Positions 14,707 to 22,016 of a stretch of 38,963 nt of DNA are shown in pieces. This DNA comes from Streptomyces sp. NRRL S-337 (GTDB lineage Bacteria > Actinomycetota > Actinomycetes > Streptomycetales > Streptomycetaceae). The notes beneath the pieces were generated by a model. The model was not told where the DNA came from and made no database searches. It was given only the letters and a program-made list of their open reading frames with translations. A program made the position numbers and the translations under genes. The first letter of the stretch is position 1. Each line of letters starts with the position of its first letter. The stretch lies in contig NZ_JOIX01000088.1 of the NCBI RefSeq assembly GCF_000720175.1, positions 1-38,963 on the forward strand, given 5' to 3'.

Positions 14707-16752
14707 TCAGCCGTGCCAGGACGACGCGCCCGGCTGGCCCGCCAGGCTGTGCGGCGGGGCCGGCTGTCCGTTGTGGCCCGGCGGATGGGCGTGGAAGAGC
14801 GTGGAGTACAGGCCGTCGTGGGCGAGGAGTTCGGGGTGGGTGCCGGATTCGACGAGGCGGCCCTGGTCGAGGACGAGGATGCGGTCGGCGTCGGTGGCGA
14901 GGTCCAGGTCGTGGGAGATCACGAGGGTGGTGCGGCCCTCGGCGAGGCGTCGCAGGGGGGCGAGGATGCGCTGGGTGGCCAGGATGTCCAGGCCCGTCGT
15001 GGGCTCGTCGAGGACGAGGACGGGGGCGTCGCGCAGCATGGCGCGGGCGATGGCGATGCGCTGCAGTTGGCCGCCCGAGAGGCGGGCGGTGCCCGGGGCG
15101 ATGACCGTGCGGTAGCCGTCGGGGAGGGCGGCGATGAAGGTGTCGGCGTCGGCGGCGTGGGCGGCGCGGACCACGTCCTGGTGGGTGGCGTGCGGGCGGC
15201 CGCAGCCGATGTTCTCCTCGATGGTGTCGTGCAGGACGAGGGTGTCCTGGGGGAGCAGGGTGATGTTGCGGCGCAGCTGGGCGAGCGGCATCTGGTTCAC
15301 GGGGATGTCGTCGAGGCGGACGGAGCCGGTGTCAGGGTCGTAGAACCGCAGCAGCAGGGCGGCCACGGTGGACTTCCCGGCGCCGCTGGGGCCGGTGAGG
15401 ACCAGCAGCTCGCCGGGGACCGCGGTGAAGGACAGGTCGTGCAGGACCTCGTCGGGGCTGTCGGGGTAGTGGAAGCCGACGTGCCGGACCTCGATCTCGC
15501 CGAGGGCGCGGGTGAAGCGCGGCGGGGCGACGAGGGACGGCGGCGGGTCGGTGACCGCGGGGCGCGCGTCGAGGATCTCCAGCAGGCGCTCGGAGCCGGC
15601 GGTGGCCTCGGTGGCGGTGAGGCCCAGCTGTCCCAGGGAGCGGATGGGCGGGTAGAGGTAGCCGACGAAGGCGGCGAAGGCGAGCAGCTGGCCCAGGGTC
15701 ATCCGGCCGGCGGAGATCTCCCACGCGCCGAGGCCGATGATCGCCAGCACGCAGAACGTTTCGAGGAGCTCGACGATCTGCTCGTACAGCTCGTTGAGGC
15801 GGGCGCTGGTCACCGACGCCCGGAACCATGCGCGGGCCTGCCGCTCCAGGCGCTGCTCCTCCGCGTGCCGGCGGTTGTACGCCTGGGTGAGCACGACGTT
15901 GACCAGGCCCTCCTCGACGACCGAGGTGATCGCGCCGTCCGCCGCGCGCTCCCGGCGGGACACCTCCTTGACCCGGCCGGTGAAGCGGCGGGTGGCGCTC
16001 CAGAACACCGGTGCCAGCACGAACGTGGCCAGGGCCAGGTCCCAGCGCAGCCAGAGGGCCGCACCGGCGTAGAAGAGGATGCCGAACAGGGCGGCGACCG
16101 CCTGGACCAGACCGGAGACCACCATTTGCTCGATGGCGTCGACGTCACCGGTCAGCCGCTCGACCAGGTCACCGCGCCGGTTGCGCTGGAAGAAGTGCGG
16201 CGGCAGCGTCTGGAGATGGGCGAAGACCCGGGCCCGTAGGCGCATCACGAAGCGCTCGGCGGTCCAGGCGGCGAGCGAGTTGCCGAGGTAGCCCACCACC
16301 GCGCCGATGACGGCCACGGTCAGCCACAGCCCGGCCGGCTGCCAGAAGGCGCTGACCGAGCCCTTCTGCAGGGCGTTGTCGGTGAGTTGGGCGAAGAGCA
16401 GGATGGCCGCGGTCTCGGCGAGCGCGGCGGCGACGGCGCACAGACAGACCAACAGCAGCCAGCGCCGGTCGCCCTTGGTCAGCGGCCAGAAGCGGCGGAG
16501 GGATTCCTTGAGCCCGACCCGCCGGGTGCGGATGGTGGGGTCGGCCAGCGGGCCCCACAGGCCGTGGCCGAATCCTTCGGACGCGGGCTGCGCTTCCGGA
16601 ACTTCGGGCCGCGTCGGCTCTGTTGACTGGGTGGGTTGCGTCGGTTGCGTTGACCGTGTCGACGCTGTCGGCGGTGCGAAGGCTTCGGTCGGCGCCGGGG
16701 CCGGTGGCGTCTCGGTGCGCACCGGCCGCCGTCGCGAGCTGCGCAGATGCAT
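14707..16752 (-). CDS. ABC exporter, fused membrane and ATPase domains
   Basis: This is a 681-residue half-transporter. An N-terminal Pro/Thr-rich tail of about 85 residues (repeated TQPTQST-like units) precedes a six-helix exporter membrane domain (about 95-390). The ATPase domain follows, with Walker A GPSGAGKST, signature LSGGQLQRIAIAR, and Walker B VLVLDEPTTGLD followed by the H-loop VISHDLDLA. Such proteins dimerise to export lipids, peptides or drugs; the substrate is unknown. The start is taken as ATG 16752, but a later start that trims the disordered tail is possible. It is convergent with the tsaD-like gene. Confidence 0.9.
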   Translation of the reverse strand: MHLRSSRRRPVRTETPPAPAPTEAFAPPTASTRSTQPTQPTQSTEPTRPEVPEAQPASEGFGHGLWGPLADPTIRTRRVGLKESLRRFWPLTKGDRRWLLLVCLCAVAAALAETAAILLFAQLTDNALQKGSVSAFWQPAGLWLTVAVIGAVVGYLGNSLAAWTAERFVMRLRARVFAHLQTLPPHFFQRNRRGDLVERLTGDVDAIEQMVVSGLVQAVAALFGILFYAGAALWLRWDLALATFVLAPVFWSATRRFTGRVKEVSRRERAADGAITSVVEEGLVNVVLTQAYNRRHAEEQRLERQARAWFRASVTSARLNELYEQIVELLETFCVLAIIGLGAWEISAGRMTLGQLLAFAAFVGYLYPPIRSLGQLGLTATEATAGSERLLEILDARPAVTDPPPSLVAPPRFTRALGEIEVRHVGFHYPDSPDEVLHDLSFTAVPGELLVLTGPSGAGKSTVAALLLRFYDPDTGSVRLDDIPVNQMPLAQLRRNITLLPQDTLVLHDTIEENIGCGRPHATHQDVVRAAHAADADTFIAALPDGYRTVIAPGTARLSGGQLQRIAIARAMLRDAPVLVLDEPTTGLDILATQRILAPLRRLAEGRTTLVISHDLDLATDADRILVLDQGRLVESGTHPELLAHDGLYSTLFHAHPPGHNGQPAPPHSLAGQPGASSWHG

Positions 16753-16890
16753 GATGGCTACGCCGTATCAGTCGCTGGTCGGACCGGGCGGAAAGGCCGC
16801 TGAGGGGCCCTCACGCATATCCGCTCGCAAACGCACGAGGCGGACCCGCGCGCCACGCGAGCCAGCCTCGAACTCAGTGCTTCGGGTCAG

Positions 16891-17025
16891 TCAGTCGTCG
16901 TAGTCGAAGTAACGGCGCCTGTTGTGCCGGCGGCCGTGCCTGCGGCGACGCCTCCTGTAGCGGTCCCGGTCGTGATCCCAGTCGTCGCGCCTGTGCCTGC
17001 GCGGGAAGACTTTCCGGAAGCTCAT
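16891..17025 (-). CDS. 44-residue arginine-rich peptide
   Basis: ATG 17025 has an excellent AAGGAGG site 7 bp upstream. The product has 18 Arg, 5 His and 9 Asp in 44 residues: a short start (MSFRKVFPRR), a run of six Arg in the middle (YRRRRRRHG), and an acidic aromatic end (YFDYDD). It is too short and too simple for a family call. The good ribosome site and an AT-rich palindromic region upstream argue that it is expressed. It could bind nucleic acid or be a structural or antimicrobial peptide; this is speculation. Confidence 0.55.
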   Translation of the reverse strand: MSFRKVFPRRHRRDDWDHDRDRYRRRRRRHGRRHNRRRYFDYDD

Positions 17026-17122
17026 GCTGCCTCCTTGATTGTTTCCTTCCGACGCCCCGTTACCGGTGGCGTCAACTCCCAAGCTACGTCGCCGACCTAC
17101 TGACAACAAGGAAAATACGTGA

Positions 17123-17145
17123 AATTTCAGACGAAAGCTGAAATT
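17123..17145. promoter_or_regulatory. Inverted repeat in AT-rich patch upstream of the basic peptide gene
   Basis: AATTTCAG (17123-17130) and CTGAAATT (17138-17145) are perfect 8-bp arms with a 7-bp spacer, about 100 bp ahead of the peptide's ATG. The surrounding 60 bp is far more AT-rich than the rest of the window. It is a candidate operator or promoter element. Confidence 0.45.
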
Positions 17146-17155
17146 CTTAATATTT

Positions 17156-17189
17156 CTGCGCAGAGTGGACAATTCATCACTCTCTGCAG
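17156..17189 (-). terminator. Imperfect hairpin after the DHA2 exporter
   Basis: On the minus strand CTGCAGAGAGT pairs with ACTCTGCGCAG, with two central mismatches, about 30 bp beyond the exporter stop. It could end exporter transcription before the small peptide gene. Confidence 0.4.
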
Positions 17190-17218
17190 ACGCTTGCCGC
17201 CGGCACCAGACCGTCCGT

Positions 17219-18799
17219 TCACCGATCACCCGCCGTAGCCACCACGGGACTTGGCCGCATCCGGGCCGCGGCGACGACGGTGCAGGCGAGCAGGGCGAGG
17301 GCGACCCCGAAGGCATCGCGTACGCCGTGCAGCGCCGAGAGCGCGCCGGGGACGCCGGCCGACGGGGCCGCGTGGACCGCGGGGAGTCCGGGGCCGCTGA
17401 ACGCGTGGAAGAAGACCGCGCCGAGCAGTGCGGTGCCGAGCGTGCCGCCGAGCTGCTGGGCGGCGTTGAGCAGCCCGGCCGCCGAGCCCGTCTCGTGCGG
17501 CCGGACCCGGTGCAGCGCGGTGGTGAAGAACGGGACGGCGAACAGCCCCTGCCCCAGCCCGCAGACCGCCAGCGCCACCGGCAGCGGCCACGGGTAGGAG
17601 GCGGCGGGGGCGGTGGCGTAGACGGCGACGGCGCCCAGCGTGCCGGCGAGCAGTGCGGCGAGCCCGGCGAACATCACCCGGGAGCCGTAGCGGGGCACCA
17701 GCCGGGCGCCGGCGCACCAGGACGCCACCGCCATCGCGACCGACCAGGGCAGCAGGGTGAGCCCGGACGACCGGGCGTCGGTGTGCAGACCGAGCTGGAG
17801 CTGCAGCACGACGACCATCATCAGGCCGTTGACCACCGCGAAGAACAGCAGCGAGGCTGCCAGCGCGGCGGGGAAGCCGCGGCCGCGGAACAGTCCCGCC
17901 TCGACCAGCGCGCTACGGCCCTCCCTGGCGCGGCGGCGCTGCTGCAGGCCGAAGACGGCCAGGACGGCGAGCCCGGTGGCCAGGACGGCCCAGGGCCGCG
18001 GCGCGAAGCGGGTCAGGCCGCCGTCGAGGAGCGGCTGGACGAGCAGTCCGGTGCCGAGGACGGCCAGCACCGTGCCGGTGAGGTCCAGCCGCGGCCGCCG
18101 CTCCGAGCGGTCCTCGGGCAGCAGCGGGGTCGCGGCGAGCACGGCGAGGCCGAGCGGGAGGTTGACGAGGAAGACCGCCCGCCAGGACGAGCCGAGCAGG
18201 TCGGCGTGGGTGAGCAGCCCGCCGAGCACCGGCCCGCAGACCGCGGCCAGGCCCATCACCGGGCCGATGCTGCCCATGGCCCCGGCCAGCGCGTCGCCCT
18301 GGAACATGGCCCGGATCAGCCCGATGGTCTGCGGGATGACCAGGGCGGCCGCGGCGCCCTGGACGGCCCGCGCGCCGATCAGCATCGCCGGGGAGACGGC
18401 CAGCGCGCAGACCGTGGAGGCCAGGACGAAGCCGGCGACCCCGAGACGGAGCAGCCGCCGGCGGCCGGCGATGTCACCGAGCCGGCCGCCGGTGATCAGC
18501 AGCACCGCGAAGGGCAGCGTGTACGCGGCGCTGTACCAGGGGATGCCGGACGCCGGGCCGCCGAGGTCCGCGTGGATCACCGGTGCGGCGACCGTCATGA
18601 TCGTGGAGTCGAGCAGGTTCATCGCCTCGGCGAGCAGCAGCGCCGTCAGCGCGGCCCACCGCCGGGGGTACACCGCGGCCGACGGGCCGACCGGACCGTC
18701 GGCCGCCAGCGGGCGGGCCGGCCCGGAGCGCTTCGGCGACGGGCCGTGCGGCAGGGGGCTGTTCCGCGCGGGGTTGTTCGGCAGGGGGATGTTCGGCAT
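17219..18799 (-). CDS. DHA2-family (14-helix) MFS exporter
   Basis: This 526-residue protein starts at ATG 18799 behind AGGGA. A Pro/Asn/Arg-rich cytoplasmic tail of about 45 residues precedes the first helix (WAALTALLLAEAMNLLDSTI). Motif A appears as GGRLGDIAGRRRLL, and motif C as PVMGLAAVCGPVLGGLL, which marks drug/H+ antiporters. Further helices give a total consistent with 14. It would export an unknown small molecule using the proton gradient. It diverges from a double Lrp-type regulator, and a palindrome lies 12 bp upstream of its start codon. Confidence 0.9.
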   Translation of the reverse strand: MPNIPLPNNPARNSPLPHGPSPKRSGPARPLAADGPVGPSAAVYPRRWAALTALLLAEAMNLLDSTIMTVAAPVIHADLGGPASGIPWYSAAYTLPFAVLLITGGRLGDIAGRRRLLRLGVAGFVLASTVCALAVSPAMLIGARAVQGAAAALVIPQTIGLIRAMFQGDALAGAMGSIGPVMGLAAVCGPVLGGLLTHADLLGSSWRAVFLVNLPLGLAVLAATPLLPEDRSERRPRLDLTGTVLAVLGTGLLVQPLLDGGLTRFAPRPWAVLATGLAVLAVFGLQQRRRAREGRSALVEAGLFRGRGFPAALAASLLFFAVVNGLMMVVVLQLQLGLHTDARSSGLTLLPWSVAMAVASWCAGARLVPRYGSRVMFAGLAALLAGTLGAVAVYATAPAASYPWPLPVALAVCGLGQGLFAVPFFTTALHRVRPHETGSAAGLLNAAQQLGGTLGTALLGAVFFHAFSGPGLPAVHAAPSAGVPGALSALHGVRDAFGVALALLACTVVAAARMRPSPVVATAGDR

Positions 18800-18811
18800 T
18801 CGGCTGTCCCT

Positions 18812-18836
18812 TCGGCCGTGACGGATGTACGGCCGA
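18812..18836. promoter_or_regulatory. Palindromic operator candidate between exporter and Lrp regulator
   Basis: TCGGCCGT (18812-18819) and ACGGCCGA (18829-18836) are perfect 8-bp arms with a 9-bp spacer, just upstream of the exporter start codon. The site is well placed for the divergent regulator to repress the exporter. Confidence 0.5.
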
Positions 18837-18964
18837 GCCTGCGGGCGCGTACCGTGAACGTTCCAGCCAGGGCGCTCAGCTCGCAGCTTCTTTCCGCATC
18901 GGGCCCCCTTGGCGAAGAATTCGTCCATCCGCCAGCCATCCGTTCTCGGTCAGGAGGCCCGGAC

Positions 18965-19960
18965 ATGCCGCTCGACGAGATCGACCGCGGGCTGATCCAC
19001 GCCCTGCACATCGACGGCCGGGCGCCGTTCAGCCGGATCGCGGAGGTGCTCGGCGTCTCCACGCAGACCGTGGCCCGCCGCTACCGGCGGCTGTCCGCCG
19101 AGGCCGGCCTGCGGGTCGTCGGGCTGGCCGATCCGCACCGCGCGGGCCGGGCCCAGTGGCTGGTCCGGCTCACCGCGACCCCGCACAGCGCCCAGGACCT
19201 CGCCCGTGCGCTGGCCCGGCGGTCGGACACCTCGTGGGTGAAGCTCGCCTCCGGCGGGACGGAGATCATCGCCGTGGTGCACACGCCGGCCGGCGGCGCC
19301 GACGGCCGGTCCCTCCTGCTGCACGACATTCCGCGCACCGCCGGCATCACCGCGGTCTCGGCGCACTACCTGCTGCACACCTACCTCGGCGGACCCACCG
19401 CCTGGCGCGGTCGCGCGAACGTCCTCGATGCCCGCCGGCGTCGCCAACTCACCCCACCGGCAACGGAGAACGCCGCCCTCTCCCCCGCCACGGGCGCCAC
19501 GCCGACGGACGACGACCAGGCGCTGCTGTCCGCGCTGCAGCGGGACGGCCGGGCAGGCCAGGCCGAACTGGCCGCGGCCACCGGCTGGTCACCGGCCACC
19601 GTCGCCCGCCGGCTGGCCGCCCTGCGGGCCTCGGGTGCGCTGTTCTTCGACGTCGAATGCGATGACACGCTGTTCGGCGCCACCACGCAGGCGCTGCTGT
19701 GGATGACGGTGGCCCCGGCCCGCCTGGAGCAGGTCGCCACCGCCCTGGCCCGGCACGAGGAACTCGCCTTCGTCGCCGCCACCACCGGACGGACGAACGT
19801 GGTCGCGCACGCTCTCTGCCCGGACCCGGCGGCCCTGCACCACTACCTCACCCACCGCCTCGGCGGTCAGCGCGCGATCCACGCCCTGGAAACCGCACCG
19901 GTACTCCGCACCGTCAAGGCGGCGGGTCCTCTCATCTCGCCGCCCGGCAGGGCGGGTTGA
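18965..19960 (+). CDS. Tandem-duplicated Lrp/AsnC-type regulator
   Basis: This is a 331-residue protein from ATG 18965, behind AGGAGG. It has two complete Lrp units. The first helix-turn-helix is at about residues 5-45 (DRGLIHALHIDGRAPFSRIA), followed by a RAM-like ligand domain. A second helix-turn-helix at about 180-225 (DDQALLSALQRDGRAGQAEL) is followed by a second RAM-like domain ending near residue 315. Ordinary Lrp proteins have one unit and dimerise, so this one could act as a pseudo-dimer. It is divergent from the DHA2 exporter and probably controls it. The ligand, perhaps an amino acid or the exported compound, is unknown. Confidence 0.88.
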   Translation: MPLDEIDRGLIHALHIDGRAPFSRIAEVLGVSTQTVARRYRRLSAEAGLRVVGLADPHRAGRAQWLVRLTATPHSAQDLARALARRSDTSWVKLASGGTEIIAVVHTPAGGADGRSLLLHDIPRTAGITAVSAHYLLHTYLGGPTAWRGRANVLDARRRRQLTPPATENAALSPATGATPTDDDQALLSALQRDGRAGQAELAAATGWSPATVARRLAALRASGALFFDVECDDTLFGATTQALLWMTVAPARLEQVATALARHEELAFVAATTGRTNVVAHALCPDPAALHHYLTHRLGGQRAIHALETAPVLRTVKAAGPLISPPGRAG

Positions 19961-20005
19961 CGCTCCCGGACGGGATGACGCTCCCGGGTGGCGCGACGCT
20001 CCCGC
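19958..20005. repeat. Three short direct repeats of GACGCTCCCG
   Basis: GACGCTCCCG occurs three times with spacings of about 18 bp, starting over the regulator's stop codon. Copies 1 and 2 share TGACGCTCCCGG. It lies between convergent genes and has no clear function. Confidence 0.6.
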
Positions 20006-20026
20006 GATCGCGGTGGAAGCGCCGCC

Positions 20027-20413
20027 TCACCACGACTGCCGCTGGGTGACGCCCACCACGTAACCGTTGAGGTCGGTGAAGTAGAAGAGCTTCTGGCCGT
20101 GGTGGGTCAGTACGTCCTTGGTGACGCTGACCAGCGGGCGGATCCGTTCGACGTAGGCCTCGAAGTCCTCGACGGACAGGTAGAACATGCCGAACGCGCC
20201 CACGGGGGTGTCCTTGAGGACCGGGAGCCAGCCGCGCAGGTGCTGGTCCCGGTAGACCATGAACGCGAACTCGCCGTCGAAGAGCAGGATGCGCAGGTCG
20301 TCGTCCGAGTCGTCGGTGCCCGGCAGGGCGGTGAAGCCGAGCTTCTCGTAGTAGTCACAGGCCGCCTGGGTGTCGGGCACGCCCAGGCACGGGGCGATGA
20401 CCGGAGACTTCAT
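20027..20413 (-). CDS. VOC/glyoxalase-fold protein
   Basis: This 128-residue protein starts at ATG 20413 behind AAGGAG. It has the two beta-alpha-beta-beta-beta units of the vicinal-oxygen-chelate fold. One starts with APCLGVPDTQAACDYYEKLG and the other with GMFYLSVEDFEAYVERI; it ends FYFTDLNGYVVGVTQ. Metal-site residues of true glyoxalases are not obvious, so a resistance (bleomycin-binding type) or unknown lyase role is equally possible. It lies 54 bp beyond the stop of the Fpg-type gene, in the same direction. Confidence 0.8.
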   Translation of the reverse strand: MKSPVIAPCLGVPDTQAACDYYEKLGFTALPGTDDSDDDLRILLFDGEFAFMVYRDQHLRGWLPVLKDTPVGAFGMFYLSVEDFEAYVERIRPLVSVTKDVLTHHGQKLFYFTDLNGYVVGVTQRQSW

Positions 20414-20467
20414 CGGGCTTCTCCTTGGGGTGAGCACCTCGGGCGGCGGCACCCGCACCGAGTCGGT

Positions 20468-21244
20468 CTACGGCTGGCAGCGGGGGCACCACACCGTGCC
20501 CCGCCCGGCGACCCGCGCCCGGCGCAGTGGTGTGCCGCAGCGCGGGCAGGCCGGGCCGGGGTCGTCGCGCCGGCCGGTGAGCCAGGAGTCGCGCGGCGGG
20601 ACGCAGCCCGCCCGGACGGCCGCCCGCAGGGTGCGGCGCATCTCGGCGTGCAGCCGGTCGCAGTCGTCGGCGGAGAGGTCACCGGCCGGGCGGCCGGGGG
20701 GAAAACCGGTGCGCCAGAGGATCTCGTCGACGAGCAGATTGCCCAGCCCGGCGACGACCGACTGGTCCATCAGGACGGCCTTGAGGCTGCCGCGCCGCCC
20801 GGCGAGCGCGGCCCGGAAGTCCGCCCGGCCCACCTTCCCCGCGTCCGGGCCCTGACGGCTCAGGATCCGCTCGGTACCGGCCGGGTCCATGAGCCACAGG
20901 CCTTGGAGTTTGCGCTGGTCGCGGTAGCGGAGCTGGCGCTTTCGGCCGAGCGTGAACACCACCCGGTCGTGGGGGTGGACCGGCTCGTCCGGGGAGCTGC
21001 AGACCAGCCGTCCGGTCATCCCGAAGTGCAGCAGCAGGGTGGGGCCGCCGGTGTGGGCGAGCAGCCATTTCCCGTGCCGCTCCGGTTCGGTGAACCGCCG
21101 GCCCTCCAGCTCGCCGCGCAGCCGCTCGGGGCTCACCCCGTGCAGCACGCCCTCGTCGTACACCTCGATCCGCCGGATCACCCGGCCCTGCGCGCACGCG
21201 ACGAGCGTCCGCCGGAACCCCTCGACGTCCGGCAACTCGGGCAT
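20468..21244 (-). CDS. Fpg/Nei-family DNA glycosylase
   Basis: This 258-residue protein starts at ATG 21244. The mature N-terminus PELPDVE supplies the catalytic Pro and Glu; the start at 21253 would bury them, so the shorter form is chosen. The conserved Lys lies in ERHGKWLLAH, the helix-two-turn-helix reads QSVVAGLGNLLVDEILW, and the C-terminal zinc finger has paired CPRC motifs. Such enzymes excise oxidised purines or pyrimidines and nick the abasic site. PELPDVE in place of PELPEVE, and its position away from rnc/ssb genes, suggest an Fpg-like paralogue and not the housekeeping mutM. Confidence 0.88.
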   Translation of the reverse strand: MPELPDVEGFRRTLVACAQGRVIRRIEVYDEGVLHGVSPERLRGELEGRRFTEPERHGKWLLAHTGGPTLLLHFGMTGRLVCSSPDEPVHPHDRVVFTLGRKRQLRYRDQRKLQGLWLMDPAGTERILSRQGPDAGKVGRADFRAALAGRRGSLKAVLMDQSVVAGLGNLLVDEILWRTGFPPGRPAGDLSADDCDRLHAEMRRTLRAAVRAGCVPPRDSWLTGRRDDPGPACPRCGTPLRRARVAGRGTVWCPRCQP

Positions 21245-21276
21245 CCGGCCCACCGCCCATCCGGTCGTCGGCCCCG

Positions 21277-21987
21277 CTAGGCGTGGCGTGCCGTGTGTGG
21301 CGAGGGGTGCCGTGACGAGTGGGCTGACGAGTGCGCCGACGGGTGCCGCGCCGTGTGCGGTGACGGGTGCCGCGCCGGGTGCCGTGACGCGTGGGCCGAC
21401 GAGTGCCCTGACGGGTGCCGCGCCACGTGCGGTGACGAGGGCTTGGCCGCCGGCGGGTGGTCGGCGGCCGGCGGGTCCTGATCGGCCGGCGGCTCGTCGG
21501 TGCCCGGCGGGTCCTGGTCACGGGGCGGATCCTGATCCCGGGGCGGGTCCTGGTCACGCGGCGGATCCTGGTCACGCGGCGGATCCTGGTCACGGGGCGG
21601 GTCCGTCGAGGGAGGATCCTCGTCGTAACGCGGCGGGTCGTCGTCCCCGGGGTCGTCCGACGGGACCAGCTGCAGGCTGCCGTAGCGGGCGAACACCGCC
21701 TCCGTGCCGGCCCGGACGGTGGCCATCGGGTTGCCGGTGCAGTCGCGCGAGGACCACAGCACGAGGTCGAGCGGGGTGTCGTTCACCACCTCGCCGCCCC
21801 CCGGCCCGAGGCCGTAGCAGTGGTCGTCGCCGGGGTCGACGATCTGGTACTGCCGGTTGCCCGGCCGCATGTGGAAGATGATGGTGCCGGTGGTGGCCTG
21901 CGCAGTGGGCGGCACGGACACGGCGAGCGCCGCGCTGAGCGCTCCGGTGAGGGCCACGGCGCCGAGAAGAGCGGTCTTGCGTCGCAT
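21277..21987 (-). CDS. Secreted protein with Pro/Asp and Ser/His/Arg repeat tail
   Basis: This 236-residue protein has a Sec signal peptide (MRRKTALLGAVALTGALSAA, cleaved near AQA). Residues 33-108 form a small folded part with Cys57 and Cys84 that may pair (DDHCYGLG, SRDCTGN). The second half is low complexity: DPPRDQ repeated about five times, then a tail of RHPS, SSAHS and TARH units. I recall short secreted Streptomyces proteins with a similar head. The repeats may anchor it in the cell wall or bind metal through the many His residues; that is inference. Confidence 0.75.
   Translation of the reverse strand: MRRKTALLGAVALTGALSAALAVSVPPTAQATTGTIIFHMRPGNRQYQIVDPGDDHCYGLGPGGGEVVNDTPLDLVLWSSRDCTGNPMATVRAGTEAVFARYGSLQLVPSDDPGDDDPPRYDEDPPSTDPPRDQDPPRDQDPPRDQDPPRDQDPPRDQDPPGTDEPPADQDPPAADHPPAAKPSSPHVARHPSGHSSAHASRHPARHPSPHTARHPSAHSSAHSSRHPSPHTARHA
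21290..21600. repeat. Tandem repeats coding for the tail of the secreted protein
   Basis: An 18-bp unit built on CGGATCCTGGTCACGGGG is repeated about five times at 21505-21600. A family of shorter units (GTGACGAGTGGGCTGACGAG-like) lies at 21290-21440. Such arrays tend to vary in copy number between strains. Confidence 0.75.
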
Positions 21988-22016
21988 GGACCCAACGTTC
22001 CCGAGGCCGTTTTGTC

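Noticed and set aside
17165..18964. N-terminal 600-residue extension of the double Lrp protein
   Set aside because: It is antisense to the DHA2 exporter and Gly/Gln/Arg-rich. A strong ribosome site and fold start place the true start at 18965.
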